DNA of 64,000 nucleotides from Pseudomonas cremoricolorata (GCF_000759535.1 NZ_CP009455.1:1426001-1490000); one strand, 5' to 3'; shown: positions 13,847 to 24,722, numbered from the stretch's first letter. The notes: generated from the letters alone by a model not told the origin. Program-made: numbers and translations.

Positions 13847-14719
13847 TCAGCGAATGTGGGCAAGTACACCCTGCAACTCGTCCAACGAGTTGTAGCGAAT
13901 GACCAGCTGGCCTTTGCCCTTGTTGCCATGACGAATCTGTACCGCAGAGCCCAAACGCTCTGCCAGTCGCTGTTCAAGGCGGGTAATGTCCGGATCAGCC
14001 GGGCTTGGTTCGACCGGTTCAGTTGGCCCGTTCAGCCACTGGCGAACCAGTGCTTCAGTCTGGCGCACGGTCAGCCCACGTGCGACAACATGACGCGCCC
14101 CTTCCACCTGCCGAGCTTCTTCCAGACCGAGCAGCGCACGGGCATGACCCATCTCCAGGTCGCCATGGGCCAGCATCGTCTTGATCGCCTCGGGCAGCGA
14201 GATCAGTCGCAACAGGTTGGCCACGGTCACGCGTGACTTGCCGACGGCGTCGGCCACCTGTTGCTGGGTCAACTCGAACTCCTGCTGCAGACGCTGCAGT
14301 GCAAGGGCTTCTTCCAGAGGATTGAGGTCTTCGCGCTGGATGTTCTCGATCAGCGCCATGGCGATGGCGACCTCGTCGGCCACTTCGCGAACCATGGCCG
14401 GCACCGTATCCAGACCCGCCAGTTGCGTTGCGCGCCAGCGGCGCTCACCGGCGATGATCTCGTAGCGCTGCTCGCCGATCGGGCGCACCACGATGGGCTG
14501 CATCACGCCGTGGCTGCGGATCGACTGCGCCAGTTCCTCCAGCGCTTGCTGATCCATGTCGCGCCGCGGCTGATACTTGCCGCGCTGAATCTGCTCGACA
14601 GGCAGGTGTTGCAGTTCCTTGCGGTCGATCTTGACCGCCTGCTCTTCGAGCGCGCTGACGGTAGGACCACTGAGCAGTGCATCCAACCCACGTCCGAGAC
14701 CTCGTTTCTTAACGGCCAT
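13847..14719 (-). CDS. parB: Chromosome partitioning protein ParB
   Basis: A 290-aa parS-binding CTPase clamp. The N-terminal nuclease-like CTP domain contains GERRWRA at 91-97 (ParB box II). The central HTH (about 150-180, ELTQQQVADAVGKSRVTVANLLRL) binds parS, and a C-terminal dimerisation domain follows. Two parS sites are visible inside recF (26265 and 26895), about 12 kb away across oriC. It is co-directional with parA, 9 bp apart. Confidence 0.97.
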   Translation of the reverse strand: MAVKKRGLGRGLDALLSGPTVSALEEQAVKIDRKELQHLPVEQIQRGKYQPRRDMDQQALEELAQSIRSHGVMQPIVVRPIGEQRYEIIAGERRWRATQLAGLDTVPAMVREVADEVAIAMALIENIQREDLNPLEEALALQRLQQEFELTQQQVADAVGKSRVTVANLLRLISLPEAIKTMLAHGDLEMGHARALLGLEEARQVEGARHVVARGLTVRQTEALVRQWLNGPTEPVEPSPADPDITRLEQRLAERLGSAVQIRHGNKGKGQLVIRYNSLDELQGVLAHIR

Positions 14720-14728
14720 GCGGGTTCC

Positions 14729-15520
14729 TCAAGTTGCCTGTGCAGTGCGTGATGGACGGCGTTGACGACGTACCAGCTCGCCGGCCAGGGCCAGGTAGGC
14801 CTGGGCGCCGCGGGACTGCTTGTCGTAGGCCAGGGCCGGCATGCCGTAACTGGGTGCTTCGGCGAGGCGGATGTTACGTGGAATCACCGTGTCGTAGAGC
14901 TGATCGCCAAAGTGCTCCTTGAGCTGCGCCGAGACTTCGTTGTTCAGGCTCAGGCGCGGGTCGAACATGGTGCGCAACAGGCCTTCGATGCGCAGCTCCG
15001 GGTTGAGCCGTGCGGCGATGCGCTTGATGTTGTCGACCAGATCGCTCAGGCCCTCGAGCGCGTAGTACTCGCACTGCATGGGAATGATCACGCCGTCGGA
15101 GGCGACCAGAGCGTTGAGGGTCAGCATCGACAGCGAGGGTGGGCAGTCGATGAGGATGAAATCGTAGCTGTCGCGGATCGGCGCCAGGGCATTGCGCAGG
15201 CGACTCTCCTTCATCTGCATTTCCAGCAGCACCACTTCGGCGGCAGTGAGGTCGCGGTTGGCCGGCAGCAGCTGGAATTCACCATGCTCGGAGTAATGGA
15301 TTGCCTGGGCCAGGTCGCACTCCCCGATCAGCAGGTCATAGACCGAATGCTCGAGCTCGTGCTTGTCGACGCCGCTGCCCATGGTCGCGTTGCCCTGCGG
15401 ATCGAGGTCGATCAGCAACACACGACGCTTGGTCGCAGCCAGCGAAGCGGCGAGATTGATACAGGTGGTGGTCTTGCCGACACCACCTTTCTGGTTCGCG
15501 ATTGCGAATACCTTAGCCAT
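14729..15520 (-). CDS. parA: Chromosome partitioning ATPase ParA
   Basis: A 263-aa deviant-Walker-A ATPase (KGGVGKT, 11-17) that forms a nucleoid-bound gradient pulling ParB-parS complexes. It also has the DCPPSLSMLTLNAL Walker B region. The absence of an N-terminal HTH marks it as the chromosomal (Soj) type. It lies 18 bp after rsmG and 9 bp before parB. Confidence 0.97.
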   Translation of the reverse strand: MAKVFAIANQKGGVGKTTTCINLAASLAATKRRVLLIDLDPQGNATMGSGVDKHELEHSVYDLLIGECDLAQAIHYSEHGEFQLLPANRDLTAAEVVLLEMQMKESRLRNALAPIRDSYDFILIDCPPSLSMLTLNALVASDGVIIPMQCEYYALEGLSDLVDNIKRIAARLNPELRIEGLLRTMFDPRLSLNNEVSAQLKEHFGDQLYDTVIPRNIRLAEAPSYGMPALAYDKQSRGAQAYLALAGELVRRQRRPSRTAQAT

Positions 15521-15538
15521 TGTTGCGCGTGTTCCCCG

Positions 15539-16189
15539 TCAAGCCTTGCGGCGCAGTATCAGTAGATGGCGCTGGCCTTGGCAACCGGGGACGGTCAAGG
15601 CCTGTTCGCTTTCCACTGTGAAGTCTGGCGGCAATGCTACCAGTTCATCGGCAGGATGCAGCCCCTTCATTGCAAGCCATTGCGTAGAGGCGTCACCCAG
15701 GTGGCGCGTCCAGTTGGTGAAGTTCTCCATGCTGCTGAAGGCACGGGAGACGATCCCAGAGAATGGTTGCTCGGGCTGGAAGGCTTCGACCCGGCTGTGG
15801 ATAACCTCGAGGTTGTCGAGCTTGAGCTCCATTTTCACCTGGGTCAGGAAGCGGGTCTTCTTGCCGTTGCTGTCGAGCACGGTGACCTGCTTGTGCGGAT
15901 GCAGGATCGCCAATGGGATTCCCGGCATACCGCCGCCGCTGCCGACATCCAGCCAGCGCTGACGATCGCTGTGGATAAACGGCATCACGCTGAGGCTGTC
16001 GAGCAGATGCCGCGAGACCATTTCGTCCGGATCACGCACGGCGGTCAGGTTGTAGGCCTTGTTCCACTTGATCAGCAAACCCAGGTAACCCAACAGCAGT
16101 TGTTGCTGCTGGTCGCTGAGGCTCACGCCCAGCGCGCGCGCGCCTGTGGACAACTCTTCCGCATGTTGCGCAGTGACCATGACGCTCAA
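15539..16189 (-). CDS. rsmG: 16S rRNA (guanine527-N7)-methyltransferase
   Basis: A 216-aa SAM-dependent methyltransferase acting on G527 of 16S rRNA. The SAM-binding loop [10 protein letters not shown] is at 81-90. Its start overlaps the mnmG stop by 4 bp (ATGA type), so the two are translationally coupled. Loss of the enzyme gives low-level streptomycin resistance in other bacteria (family knowledge). Confidence 0.96.
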   Translation of the reverse strand: MSVMVTAQHAEELSTGARALGVSLSDQQQQLLLGYLGLLIKWNKAYNLTAVRDPDEMVSRHLLDSLSVMPFIHSDRQRWLDVGSGGGMPGIPLAILHPHKQVTVLDSNGKKTRFLTQVKMELKLDNLEVIHSRVEAFQPEQPFSGIVSRAFSSMENFTNWTRHLGDASTQWLAMKGLHPADELVALPPDFTVESEQALTVPGCQGQRHLLILRRKA

Positions 16190-18081
16190 ACGCTTCGCTC
16201 CAGTTCACGGCCAGCGCCGCGTTTTTTCAGATGGATCAGCAACAGGGAAATCGCCGCCGGGGTAACGCCTGGGATACGCGATGCCTGCCCCAGGGTCTCC
16301 GGGCGGGTCTGACCGAGCTTGCTCTGGATCTCCTTGGACAGGCCAGAGATCGTCTGGTAATCGATATCCACAGGCAAGCGAGTGTCTTCACTGGCGCGCA
16401 GGCGGACGATTTCATCCTGCTGGCGGTCAATGTAACCGGCGTACTTGGTCTTGATTTCCACCTGCTCGGCGACCTGTGCCGGCACCTGCTCACCGCCAGT
16501 GACCTTGATCAGCCCGGCGTAGTCGACCTCAGGGCGAGTCAACAGGTTGAGCAGGCTGTACTCGTGGCTCAGCGGGGTGCCGAAGTGCGCCGAGATCGCC
16601 TCGCCCTCAGGGGTGTTGGGCCGGACCCAGGTGCTTTTCAGACGCTGTTCTTCACGCTCGATACCTTCGCGCTTGGCGCAGAAGGCCGCCCAGCGGGTGT
16701 CGTCGATCAAGCCCAGTTCACGGCCTTTTTCGGTCAGACGCAGGTCGGCGTTGTCTTCGCGCAGGATCAACCGGTACTCGGCCCGCGAGGTGAACATGCG
16801 GTATGGCTCTTGGGTGCCGAGGGTGATGAGGTCATCGACCAGCACGCCGATATAGGCCTCGTCACGGCGCGGACACCAGCTTTCGCGACCTTGCGCACGC
16901 AAGGCGGCGTTGGTGCCGGCCAGCAGGCCCTGCGCACCGGCTTCTTCGTAGCCAGTGGTGCCGTTGATCTGACCCGCGAAGAACAGACCATCGATGACCT
17001 TGGTTTCCAGACTGTATTTCAGATCGCGCGGATCGAAGTAGTCGTACTCGATGGCGTAGCCAGGGCGCACGATATGAGCGTTTTCCATGCCACGAATCGA
17101 GCGCACCACCTGCAATTGCACATCGAACGGCAAGGACGTGGAAATACCGTTGGGGTACAGCTCATGGGTGGTCAGGCCTTCCGGCTCGATGAATACCTGA
17201 TGGCTTTCCTTGTCGGCGAAGCGGTGAATCTTGTCTTCGATCGATGGGCAATAGCGCGGGCCGATGCCTTCGATCATGCCCGAGTACATTGGCGAGCGAT
17301 CGAGATTGGCAGCGATGATTTCATGGGTGCGGGCGTTGGTGTGGGTGATCCAGCAACTGACCTGGCGTGGATGCATCTGCGCATTGCCCATGAACGACAT
17401 CACCGGAATCGGCGTGTCGCCCGGTTGTTCGTTCATTACCGAGAAATCCACCGAGCGGCCATCGATGCGGGGTGGCGTACCGGTTTTCAGCCGGCCGACG
17501 CGAAGCGGCAATTCACGCAGGCGTTGGGCCAGGGCCATGGCCGGTGGATCGCCGGCGCGGCCACCGGAGTAGTTCTGCATGCCGATGTGGATAAGTCCGC
17601 CGAGGAAGGTGCCGGTGGTCAGTACCACGGCGTCGGCGAAGAAACGCAGGCCCATTTGCGTGACCACGCCTTTGGCATGGCCCTGTTCGACGATCAAGTC
17701 GTCACAAGACTGCTGGAATATCCACAGGTTGGGCTGGTTTTCCAGGATCTCGCGCACCACCGACTTGTAGATGGCGCGATCGGCCTGAGCGCGAGTTGCC
17801 CGTACGGCGGGCCCCTTGCGGTTGTTCAGAACGCGAAACTGTATGCCGCTCATGTCGGTGGCCAGCGCCATGGCGCCGCCAAGTGCATCGATCTCTTTGA
17901 CCAGATGGCTTTTGCCGATGCCACCGATGGCTGGGTTGCAGCTCATGTGACCGAGGGTTTCCACGTTGTGGGTCAGCAATAGGGTTTTCACACCCATGCG
18001 TGCCGACGCAAGCGCAGCCTCGGTACCGGCATGGCCGCCGCCGATGACGATCACTTCAAAACGGGAAGGGAAATCCACCAC
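16186..18081 (-). CDS. mnmG: tRNA uridine-5-carboxymethylaminomethyl modification enzyme MnmG
   Basis: MnmG works with MnmE to modify the wobble uridine of certain tRNAs. It is 631 aa with an N-terminal FAD-binding Rossmann fold (GGGHAGTE, 14-21), the GidA signature [13 protein letters not shown] and a C-terminal helical domain. The start is GTG 18081. It heads the mnmG-rsmG-parA-parB cluster. The 540-bp gap upstream contains DnaA boxes. Confidence 0.97.
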   Translation of the reverse strand: MVDFPSRFEVIVIGGGHAGTEAALASARMGVKTLLLTHNVETLGHMSCNPAIGGIGKSHLVKEIDALGGAMALATDMSGIQFRVLNNRKGPAVRATRAQADRAIYKSVVREILENQPNLWIFQQSCDDLIVEQGHAKGVVTQMGLRFFADAVVLTTGTFLGGLIHIGMQNYSGGRAGDPPAMALAQRLRELPLRVGRLKTGTPPRIDGRSVDFSVMNEQPGDTPIPVMSFMGNAQMHPRQVSCWITHTNARTHEIIAANLDRSPMYSGMIEGIGPRYCPSIEDKIHRFADKESHQVFIEPEGLTTHELYPNGISTSLPFDVQLQVVRSIRGMENAHIVRPGYAIEYDYFDPRDLKYSLETKVIDGLFFAGQINGTTGYEEAGAQGLLAGTNAALRAQGRESWCPRRDEAYIGVLVDDLITLGTQEPYRMFTSRAEYRLILREDNADLRLTEKGRELGLIDDTRWAAFCAKREGIEREEQRLKSTWVRPNTPEGEAISAHFGTPLSHEYSLLNLLTRPEVDYAGLIKVTGGEQVPAQVAEQVEIKTKYAGYIDRQQDEIVRLRASEDTRLPVDIDYQTISGLSKEIQSKLGQTRPETLGQASRIPGVTPAAISLLLIHLKKRGAGRELERSV

Positions 18082-18621
18082 GCACCTCGTGCCTGTTTTT
18101 GCGAATAAAGAAGGTAAGCCGGCAAGTATAGGGAATTCACCCCCTGCAAAGAAACCTTTTGAGCAAAATTTGACCAGCCTGTGGATGAGTGGCGGTAATA
18201 GAAATTAACGAAAGAAGATTTAAAAAAGCTTTGTTTTTGTTACTACTCTTATACACAGACCTTTCTGTGGATAGATCGCTACAAGTCAATAATGACGTGA
18301 TGTACAGCGTTTCAAAACCCTGTTATCTACCCACCATGAGCCCTTGGGACAAGCCTGTTTAGGCTGTGTATAAATAGCTTAATTATCCACAGGGCAATTC
18401 GTGCCCAAGAAAAAAGGCTTGTTATCAACTGAGCTAAAGGCGAGTTTTCCACAGGTCTTATTCCGATCTGACGGGTACAGATTAGCCTCCGCCATGCGGT
18501 GCCTTGAGCTGGAGATGGAGGGAGACTTGGGTCGTGATGCGGCGAAGGTTGGAAAACAGCGCGTTTTCCTGCCGTAAAGGCAACCTGATCACCATCGTCG
18601 GTGACCAGGCGTCGGGTAGGG
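18082..18621. other. mnmG-mnmE intergenic region with DnaA boxes
   Basis: A 540-bp gene-free stretch. An AT-rich run (18200-18250) is followed by TTATACACA at 18249-18257, a one-mismatch box at 18267-18275, TGTGTATAA at 18365-18373 and a perfect TTATCCACA at 18383-18391. An inverted repeat, GGAAAAC (18551-18557) and GTTTTCC (18563-18569), is nearer mnmE. The layout is origin-like, but the accepted pseudomonad oriC is at 22555-23146. It also carries the mnmG promoter. Minus-strand reading frames here overlap mnmE out of frame and are not credible. Confidence 0.6.
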
Positions 18622-19992
18622 CTATTTACCGATGCAGAAGCTCGAAAAGATCCGTCCCAGCAGGTCATCGGAGCTGAATGCACCGGTGATCTCTCCCAGC
18701 GCATGCTGAGCCTGACGCAAGTCTTCGGCGAGCAGTTCGCCAGCACCGGCAAGCGTCAACTGCGCATGACCGTGATCCAGGTGCTCACTGGCCTTGCGTA
18801 AGGCGTCAAGGTGCCGGCGACGTGCGCTGAAGCTGCTCTCTGCGGTCTGTTCATAACCCATGCAGGCCTTGAGATGCTCACGCAACAGGTCAAGGCCGTG
18901 CTGGCTGTCCCTGGCGCTCAGGGTGATGGTCACATGACCATCGCTGCCCTGCTCCAGGCCGATGGCCTCACCGCTGAGGTCGGCCTTGTTGCGGATCAGG
19001 GTGACATTGCCAGGCGCAGGACGTTGCTCGAGGAACTCCGGCCACAGGGCGAAGGGATCGCTGGCTTCAGGGGCTGTGGAGTCGACCACCAGCAGCACAC
19101 GGTCAGCCTCGCTGATGGCCTTGAGCGCGCGTTCGACGCCAATACGCTCGACCTGGTCGCTGGTGTCACGCAGGCCCGCAGTGTCGACCACGTGCAGCGG
19201 CATGCCATCGATGTGGATATGTTCGCGCAGGATGTCCCGGGTGGTGCCAGCGATGTCGGTCACGATCGCGGCTTCGCGTCCTGCCAGCTGATTAAGGAGG
19301 CTGGACTTGCCGGCATTGGGTCGACCGGCGATCACCACATTCATGCCGTCACGCAACAAAGCGCCCTGCCCGGCTTCTCGCTGCACTGTGGATAACTGGA
19401 CACGTACCGCTTCGAGCAACCCAAGCACATGCCCGTCGGCGAGGAAATCGATCTCTTCCTCGGGGAAGTCGATCGCGGCCTCGACGTAGATGCGCAACGC
19501 AATCAGCGCTTCGGTCAATGACTCGACACGGCGGGAGAACTCCCCCTGCAAGGAGCGCAAGGCATTGCGCGCTGCCTGGGTTGAGCTGGCTTCGATGAGG
19601 TCGGCGATGGCCTCGGCCTGGGCGAGGTCGAGCTTGTCATTGAGAAAGGCGCGCTCGCTGAATTCTCCGGGCCTGGCCAGGCGGCAACCCAGCTCGACAC
19701 AGCGCTGCAGCAGCATGTCCATGACCACCGGACCGCCATGACCTTGCAGTTCCAGCACATCTTCACCGGTGAACGAGTTCGGGCCCGGGAAGAACAGCGC
19801 AATGCCTTCATCCAGTACCAGCCCATCAGCGCCGCGGAATGGGCCATAGTGGGCATGCCGTGGCGTCAGCGCCCGACCGGCGATGGCTTTGCCAGCCTGG
19901 CTGGCCAATGGCCCGGAGAGCCTGACGATCCCCACGCCGCCGCGACCTTGCGCGGTAGCGATGGCGGCAATGGTTTCACGCGCGATACTCAT
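18622..19992 (-). CDS. mnmE: tRNA modification GTPase MnmE
   Basis: The partner of MnmG in wobble-uridine modification, 456 aa from ATG 19992; a longer frame to 20013 is rejected because the family starts [12 protein letters not shown]. The N-terminal tetrahydrofolate-binding domain contains GRGGVGIVR. The G domain has the P-loop GRPNAGKS at 223-230, and the conserved C-terminal CIGK supplies the modifying Cys. The protein contains one TTATCCACA box in its coding DNA (19387-19395). It is preceded by the yidC terminator, so it has its own promoter. Confidence 0.97.
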   Translation of the reverse strand: MSIARETIAAIATAQGRGGVGIVRLSGPLASQAGKAIAGRALTPRHAHYGPFRGADGLVLDEGIALFFPGPNSFTGEDVLELQGHGGPVVMDMLLQRCVELGCRLARPGEFSERAFLNDKLDLAQAEAIADLIEASSTQAARNALRSLQGEFSRRVESLTEALIALRIYVEAAIDFPEEEIDFLADGHVLGLLEAVRVQLSTVQREAGQGALLRDGMNVVIAGRPNAGKSSLLNQLAGREAAIVTDIAGTTRDILREHIHIDGMPLHVVDTAGLRDTSDQVERIGVERALKAISEADRVLLVVDSTAPEASDPFALWPEFLEQRPAPGNVTLIRNKADLSGEAIGLEQGSDGHVTITLSARDSQHGLDLLREHLKACMGYEQTAESSFSARRRHLDALRKASEHLDHGHAQLTLAGAGELLAEDLRQAQHALGEITGAFSSDDLLGRIFSSFCIGK

Positions 19993-20027
19993 GCTCGAGA
20001 GCCTCCAGGGCACAATCGGTAGATAGC

Positions 20028-20053
20028 AAAACGCCCCACGATGGGGGCGTTTT
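20028..20053 (-). terminator. Terminator of the rpmH-rnpA-yidD-yidC operon
   Basis: Stem AAAACGCCCC (20028-20037) and GGGGCGTTTT (20044-20053) with a 6-nt loop and T/A runs on both sides, placed between yidC and mnmE. Confidence 0.88.
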
Positions 20054-20078
20054 TATTCACAGGCTAGACCTCAGCCTG

Positions 20079-21761
20079 TCATGCAGCCGCTTTTTTGCTC
20101 GCAGCTTCGATGCGACGGGTGATGTACCACTGCTGAGTGATCGACAGGCAGTTGTTCACAACCCAGTACAGCACCAGACCTGCCGGGAACCACAGGAAGA
20201 AGAAGGTGAAGATGATCGGCATCATTTTCATCACCTTGGCCTGCATCGGATCCGGAGGCGTCGGGTTCAGACGCTGCTGGATGAACATGGTGGCGCCCAT
20301 GATGATCGGCAGGATGAAGAACGGGTCCTTGATCGACAGGTCGGTAATCCACAGGATCCACGGCGCCTGACGCATCTCGACGCTTTCCAGCAGTACCCAG
20401 TACAGCGCCAGGAACACCGGCATCTGCACCAGGATCGGCAGACAGCCGCCCAGCGGGTTGATCTTCTCTTTCTTGTACAGCTCCATCATCGCCTGGGACA
20501 TCTTCTGGCGATCGTCACCGTAACGCTCTTTCAGCGCAGCCAGTTTCGGCGACACGGCACGCATGCGCGCCATGGAACGATAGCTGGCGGCCGAGAGTGG
20601 GAAGAACAGGCCTTTGATCAGCATGGTCAGCACGATGATCGACCAGCCCCAGTTACCCAGGATGCTGTGGATATGTTGCAGCAGCCAGAAGATCGGCTGG
20701 GCGATGAACCACAGGAAGCCGTAGTCGACGGTCAGTTCCAGACCTGGGGACAACGCCTTGAGTTTTTCCTGGCTCTTCGGACCGGCATACAGAACCGTGC
20801 TGGCTTCACCAGTCGCACCGGCTGGGACGCTGATCGCAGGACCGGTGTAGCCGATCAGGTAGTTGCCGGCGCTGTCCTTGCGGGTCTGCACCACGTTGTT
20901 GTCCGACTTGGTCGGAATCCACGCCGTGACGAAGTAGTGCTGCAGCCAGGCTACCCAACCACCGCTGACGGTTTCCTGGAGGTTGGCCTTGTCCATGTCC
21001 TTCATCGAGACCTTTTTGTAAGGCTCGGAACTTGTCCACAGGGCCGCACCCAGGTAGGTGGCAGTACCGGTGGCAGTGCTCGACGATGGGTCAGAGCTGG
21101 CATCACGCTTGAGCTGGGCGAACAGATTGCCGTTCCACGCCTGACCGCTCTGGTTGTCGATCAGGTAGCTGACTTTCAGATCGTACTCGCCACGGGTGAA
21201 GGTGAAGCGCTTGATGTAGTTGACGCCGTTCTCGCTGAACTTGAGATCGACCACCAGTTGTTCCTGGCCGTCGGCCAGTTGGTAGCTTCTCTGCTCGGCG
21301 GCATACAGCGGGCGACCGCTGGCGCGACGGTCCGGACCATTGGCGCCGGTCAGGCCACTTTGCGCGACGTACGTACGCTCACTGCCGTTGTCGAACAGCT
21401 GGAACGGGATCTCGGGATGGTCCTGACGGCGCGGGTATTTCGGCAGGGTCAGTTGGACGATGTCGCCACCGACCGGATTGATAGCCAGGTCCAGGACATC
21501 GGTCTTGATCCGGATCAGGTCCTTGCTGACCGCAACGGGGGCCAGTTCGGCAGGGCTGGATTCAGCATTGGCGCTCGGCACATCGGCGTTGACGCCGCTA
21601 TCACCGGTTGCAGCGGTGTCCGGCAGGGCCGGGGCATCGTTGCTGGCGGCAGCATGCTGAGTCGGCAAGGCAGCCTGGCCATAGTCCTCGTTCCATTTCA
21701 GAACCAGTACATAGGCCACGATTGCCAGGGCGACGATCAGGATCGTGCGTTTAATATCCAT
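20079..21761 (-). CDS. yidC: Membrane protein insertase YidC
   Basis: YidC inserts and folds inner-membrane proteins, alone or with Sec. It is 560 aa from ATG 21761 (MDIKRTILIVALAIVAYV, the first membrane helix); the longer frame to 21869 overlaps yidD and is rejected. A large periplasmic domain (about 60-340) is followed by five C-terminal membrane helices, with PLSAASYRSMARMRAVSPKL in the cytoplasmic hairpin and NPLGGCLPILVQMPVF. It is the last gene of the rpmH operon. Confidence 0.97.
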   Translation of the reverse strand: MDIKRTILIVALAIVAYVLVLKWNEDYGQAALPTQHAAASNDAPALPDTAATGDSGVNADVPSANAESSPAELAPVAVSKDLIRIKTDVLDLAINPVGGDIVQLTLPKYPRRQDHPEIPFQLFDNGSERTYVAQSGLTGANGPDRRASGRPLYAAEQRSYQLADGQEQLVVDLKFSENGVNYIKRFTFTRGEYDLKVSYLIDNQSGQAWNGNLFAQLKRDASSDPSSSTATGTATYLGAALWTSSEPYKKVSMKDMDKANLQETVSGGWVAWLQHYFVTAWIPTKSDNNVVQTRKDSAGNYLIGYTGPAISVPAGATGEASTVLYAGPKSQEKLKALSPGLELTVDYGFLWFIAQPIFWLLQHIHSILGNWGWSIIVLTMLIKGLFFPLSAASYRSMARMRAVSPKLAALKERYGDDRQKMSQAMMELYKKEKINPLGGCLPILVQMPVFLALYWVLLESVEMRQAPWILWITDLSIKDPFFILPIIMGATMFIQQRLNPTPPDPMQAKVMKMMPIIFTFFFLWFPAGLVLYWVVNNCLSITQQWYITRRIEAASKKAAA

Positions 21762-21763
21762 GA

Positions 21764-22009
21764 TTACTCGGCTATCGAAGAAGTTCGGGAGGAAGGAGCT
21801 GGCGGAACGGGATCGTAACCACCGTCGTTCCACGGATTGCATCGCCCCAGGCGGCGAACGGCTAGCCACCCACCACGCAACAGGCCATGGTTTTCAATGG
21901 CTTCGTAGGCGTAACAGGAGCAGCTGGGATAGAAACGACAGTGACTGGCCATCAGTGGACTAATGGCGTAACGGTAAAACTGGATCGGGACGAGTGCCAG
22001 TTTACGCAT
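21764..22009 (-). CDS. yidD: Membrane protein insertion efficiency factor YidD
   Basis: An 81-aa protein with the family signature [17 protein letters not shown] and a C-terminal [14 protein letters not shown] stretch. YidD is thought to aid YidC-mediated insertion at the inner membrane. It overlaps rnpA by 8 bp and ends 2 bp before yidC. Confidence 0.95.
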   Translation of the reverse strand: MRKLALVPIQFYRYAISPLMASHCRFYPSCSCYAYEAIENHGLLRGGWLAVRRLGRCNPWNDGGYDPVPPAPSSRTSSIAE

Positions 22010-22406
22010 CGTGACTGTCTACCCCTGCGGTGTCGGCAGTGACCGCTGGAGAGGGACGGCTGCGGACCAGCCGTTTCCAGAGCTTGCCAAAATGTTGGTG
22101 CAATTCTGGGTTTTCAACATCGCCCAAGCCCTTGCGCGCGACTATCACGATGTCGAGACCAGCAAGCGTCTGCTGGTTCCGGCGAAAGGAATCGCGCATC
22201 AGGCGTTTGAGGCGATTGCGCTGAACGGAAAGCTTGACGCTCTTCTTGCCGATCACCAGACCGAGGCGTGGTAGATCGAGCCCGTTCTCGCGCGCAAGGA
22301 TCAGCAGGTTTTTCCCTGGAACCTTGCCGGTTGGGGAGTCGAAGACCGCTTTGAAATGCCGGGGTGTAAGCAGCCGCTTATCCCGACTGAAGTCCTGACT
22401 CACCAC
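22002..22406 (-). CDS. rnpA: Ribonuclease P protein component
   Basis: A 134-aa basic protein that assists the RNase P RNA in tRNA 5' maturation. The RNR motif region [20 protein letters not shown] is intact. The start is GTG 22406, giving [12 protein letters not shown], as in other pseudomonads. The frame stays open upstream through the rpmH 3' half (to 22499), but that part shows no conserved character. It follows rpmH by 13 bp. Confidence 0.94.
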   Translation of the reverse strand: MVSQDFSRDKRLLTPRHFKAVFDSPTGKVPGKNLLILARENGLDLPRLGLVIGKKSVKLSVQRNRLKRLMRDSFRRNQQTLAGLDIVIVARKGLGDVENPELHQHFGKLWKRLVRSRPSPAVTADTAGVDSHDA

Positions 22407-22419
22407 CTGTGCCGGAAAA

Positions 22420-22554
22420 TCAAATTGCCAGACGCTTACGGCCTTTGGCACGGCGACGCGACAGAACAGCACGGCCGTTCTTGGTTGCCATACGGGCACG
22501 GAAGCCGTGGGTGCGAGCGCGCTTGATGGTGCTTGGTTGGAAAGTACGTTTCAT
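22420..22554 (-). CDS. rpmH: 50S ribosomal protein L34
   Basis: A 44-aa, strongly basic protein read by hand from ATG 22554 ([19 protein letters not shown] at the start) to TGA 22420-22422, ending KGRKRLAI. It is first in the operon with rnpA, yidD and yidC, and its promoter faces the origin region. Confidence 0.97.
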   Translation of the reverse strand: MKRTFQPSTIKRARTHGFRARMATKNGRAVLSRRRAKGRKRLAI

Positions 22555-23146
22555 GGCGTGTTACCTGGTTTGTCGACAACGGGCCGGAATGGCCCCCTTT
22601 TTAAGAGATCGGCGATTCTAGAGAAAGCAAGGCCATAGGTCAATTTCCAACCAGCCTTTCCTTATAAGTGGTTACGCATGGCCTGCACATCCCGCTGACC
22701 CAAGAGCGTCGGTCCGCTCGCTGGGCGGTCGGATAACATTGAAAATAAAGAGAGACATATAAAAAGCTTTTTTAAAGAATCTACTACGTTTAAGGGACGT
22801 ATTTTCTGTGGATAACTCATCGAACGCCTTTAACCGTGCGGTTTCCAAGGAATGATAAGTCTGTTTCAAAGACGTGCTGCGGCTGTGCGAGGGCTGAAAA
22901 TAGCCTGTGTATAACTTAACTTGTTATCCACAAATAATTTATACACAGGCAAAACAGGGTGGTTGTGCATAGCCCTCATTGGTGGTTATCCACAGAGCTT
23001 ATACACAGAGTTAGATGGCATAAATGTCTCGATTTGGCGGTTTCGCTGCATAGTCGCGCAGATGCATATGTGGATAACTGCGGCCGTCGCCGGTACAATA
23101 GCCGGCTTGTTTTGGCCTTCTCGGCCCTCACATTCAGGGGAAATCC
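22555..23146. other. oriC: Chromosomal replication origin oriC
   Basis: 592 bp between divergent rpmH and dnaA, the standard pseudomonad origin position. Perfect DnaA boxes of TTATNCACA type: 22807-22815, 22906-22914 and 23069-23077 (minus), and 22924-22932, 22939-22947, 22986-22994 and 22999-23007 (plus). The pair CCTGTGTATAA (22904-22914) and TTATACACAGG (22939-22949) is an 11-bp inverted repeat around the 22924 box. An A/T-rich block at about 22736-22800 is the best candidate for the unwinding element. The region also carries the rpmH and dnaA promoters. Confidence 0.93.
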
Positions 23147-24682
23147 GTGTCAGTGGAACTTTGGCAACAGTGCGTCGAGCTTTTGCGCGATGAACTGCCT
23201 GCCCAGCAATTCAATACCTGGATCCGTCCTCTACAAGTCGAAGCCGAAGGCACCGAGTTGCGTGTCTACGCGCCCAACCGCTTCGTGCTCGACTGGGTCA
23301 ACGAAAAATACCTTGGCCGTTTGCTCGAGCTGATCGATGAGCAAGGTGACGGCATTGCGCCTGCCCTTTCCTTATTAATAGGCAGTCGGCGCAGTTCTGC
23401 TCCTCGCGCTGCACCCAATGCGCCAGTCAGTGCAGCCATGGCAGCGGCGAGCCAGCAGCAGGCTGCATCGGAGCCCAGCGTCGCTGCAGCACCGATCGCA
23501 GCGCCTGTGGGTAAGTTGCCTTCAGAGCCTGCGCCAGTGAGTTCGGTGGACACTGAGTCAACCCGCGACAGTTTCGATGCCCTGGGCGATAACGCACCGG
23601 CACCGGCCGCCAGTGGGCGCACGGAACAGCGGACGGTTCAGGTGGAGGGTGCGCTCAAGCACACCAGTTACCTGAACCGTACTTTCACCTTCGAGACCTT
23701 CGTCGAGGGTAAGTCCAACCAGTTGGCCCGCGCTGCTGCCTGGCAGGTGGCCGATAATCCCAAGCACGGTTACAACCCGCTGTTCCTGTATGGCGGTGTG
23801 GGCCTGGGCAAGACTCACTTGATGCACGCCGTGGGCAACCACCTGCTCAAGAAGAATCCGAATGCCAAGGTGGTCTACCTGCATTCCGAGCGATTCGTCG
23901 CTGACATGGTCAAGGCGCTGCAACTCAATGCCATCAACGAGTTCAAGCGTTTCTACCGTTCGGTAGACGCCTTGCTGATCGACGATATCCAGTTCTTCGC
24001 CCGTAAAGAGCGGTCGCAGGAAGAGTTTTTCCACACGTTCAATGCTCTGCTCGAGGGCGGTCAGCAGGTGATTCTCACCAGTGACCGCTATCCGAAAGAG
24101 ATCGAAGGCCTGGAAGAGCGACTCAAATCGCGCTTTGGCTGGGGCCTGACGGTGGCGGTGGAGCCTCCTGAGCTGGAAACCCGCGTGGCCATTCTGATGA
24201 AGAAGGCCGATCAGGCGAAGGTCGAGTTGCCCCACGACGCGGCATTCTTCATCGCCCAGCGCATCCGCTCCAACGTCCGGGAGTTGGAAGGTGCGTTGAA
24301 AAGGGTGATCGCTCACTCGCACTTCATGGGTCGCGACATCACCATTGAGCTGATTCGTGAGTCGCTCAAAGACCTGCTTGCGTTGCAAGACAAACTGGTG
24401 AGTGTGGATAACATTCAGCGGACCGTAGCCGAGTACTACAAGATCAAGATCTCTGATCTGTTGTCCAAACGCCGCTCACGTTCGGTAGCCAGGCCTCGTC
24501 AGGTCGCCATGGCCTTGTCCAAGGAGCTGACCAACCACAGCCTGCCGGAAATCGGCGATATGTTTGGCGGACGCGACCACACTACCGTGCTGCACGCGTG
24601 CCGCAAGATCAATGAACTGAAGGAATCCGACGCGGACATTCGCGAGGACTACAAGAACCTGCTGCGAACGCTGACCACTTGA
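23147..24682 (+). CDS. dnaA: Chromosomal replication initiator DnaA
   Basis: The initiator AAA+ ATPase that binds DnaA boxes and opens oriC. 511 aa from GTG 23147 with AGGGG about 8 bp upstream. Domain I (1-80) is followed by a long Ala/Pro/Ser-rich linker (about 80-165), then domain III with the P-loop GGVGLGKT at 216-223 and Walker [10 protein letters not shown]. Domain IV carries the signature [15 protein letters not shown]. One TTATCCACA-type box lies within the gene (24403-24411). It is the first gene of dnaA-dnaN-recF-gyrB. Confidence 0.98.
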   Translation: MSVELWQQCVELLRDELPAQQFNTWIRPLQVEAEGTELRVYAPNRFVLDWVNEKYLGRLLELIDEQGDGIAPALSLLIGSRRSSAPRAAPNAPVSAAMAAASQQQAASEPSVAAAPIAAPVGKLPSEPAPVSSVDTESTRDSFDALGDNAPAPAASGRTEQRTVQVEGALKHTSYLNRTFTFETFVEGKSNQLARAAAWQVADNPKHGYNPLFLYGGVGLGKTHLMHAVGNHLLKKNPNAKVVYLHSERFVADMVKALQLNAINEFKRFYRSVDALLIDDIQFFARKERSQEEFFHTFNALLEGGQQVILTSDRYPKEIEGLEERLKSRFGWGLTVAVEPPELETRVAILMKKADQAKVELPHDAAFFIAQRIRSNVRELEGALKRVIAHSHFMGRDITIELIRESLKDLLALQDKLVSVDNIQRTVAEYYKIKISDLLSKRRSRSVARPRQVAMALSKELTNHSLPEIGDMFGGRDHTTVLHACRKINELKESDADIREDYKNLLRTLTT

Positions 24683-24722
24683 TGCGTTCGGGCATAGCTT
24701 ATTGAAGGCAAGGGACTAGACC

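Noticed and set aside
16231..17982. Long plus-strand open frame opposite mnmG
   Set aside because: Antisense shadow of a strongly conserved gene, with a composition typical of the reversed frame.
18327..18752. 141-codon minus-strand frame in the mnmG-mnmE gap
   Set aside because: It overlaps mnmE out of frame and contains the DnaA-box region; no similarity recognised.
22407..22499. rnpA frame open through the rpmH 3' half
   Set aside because: Known long-form RnpA fusions occur elsewhere, but here GTG 22406 gives the typical pseudomonad protein and the extra codons are unrelated to any family.
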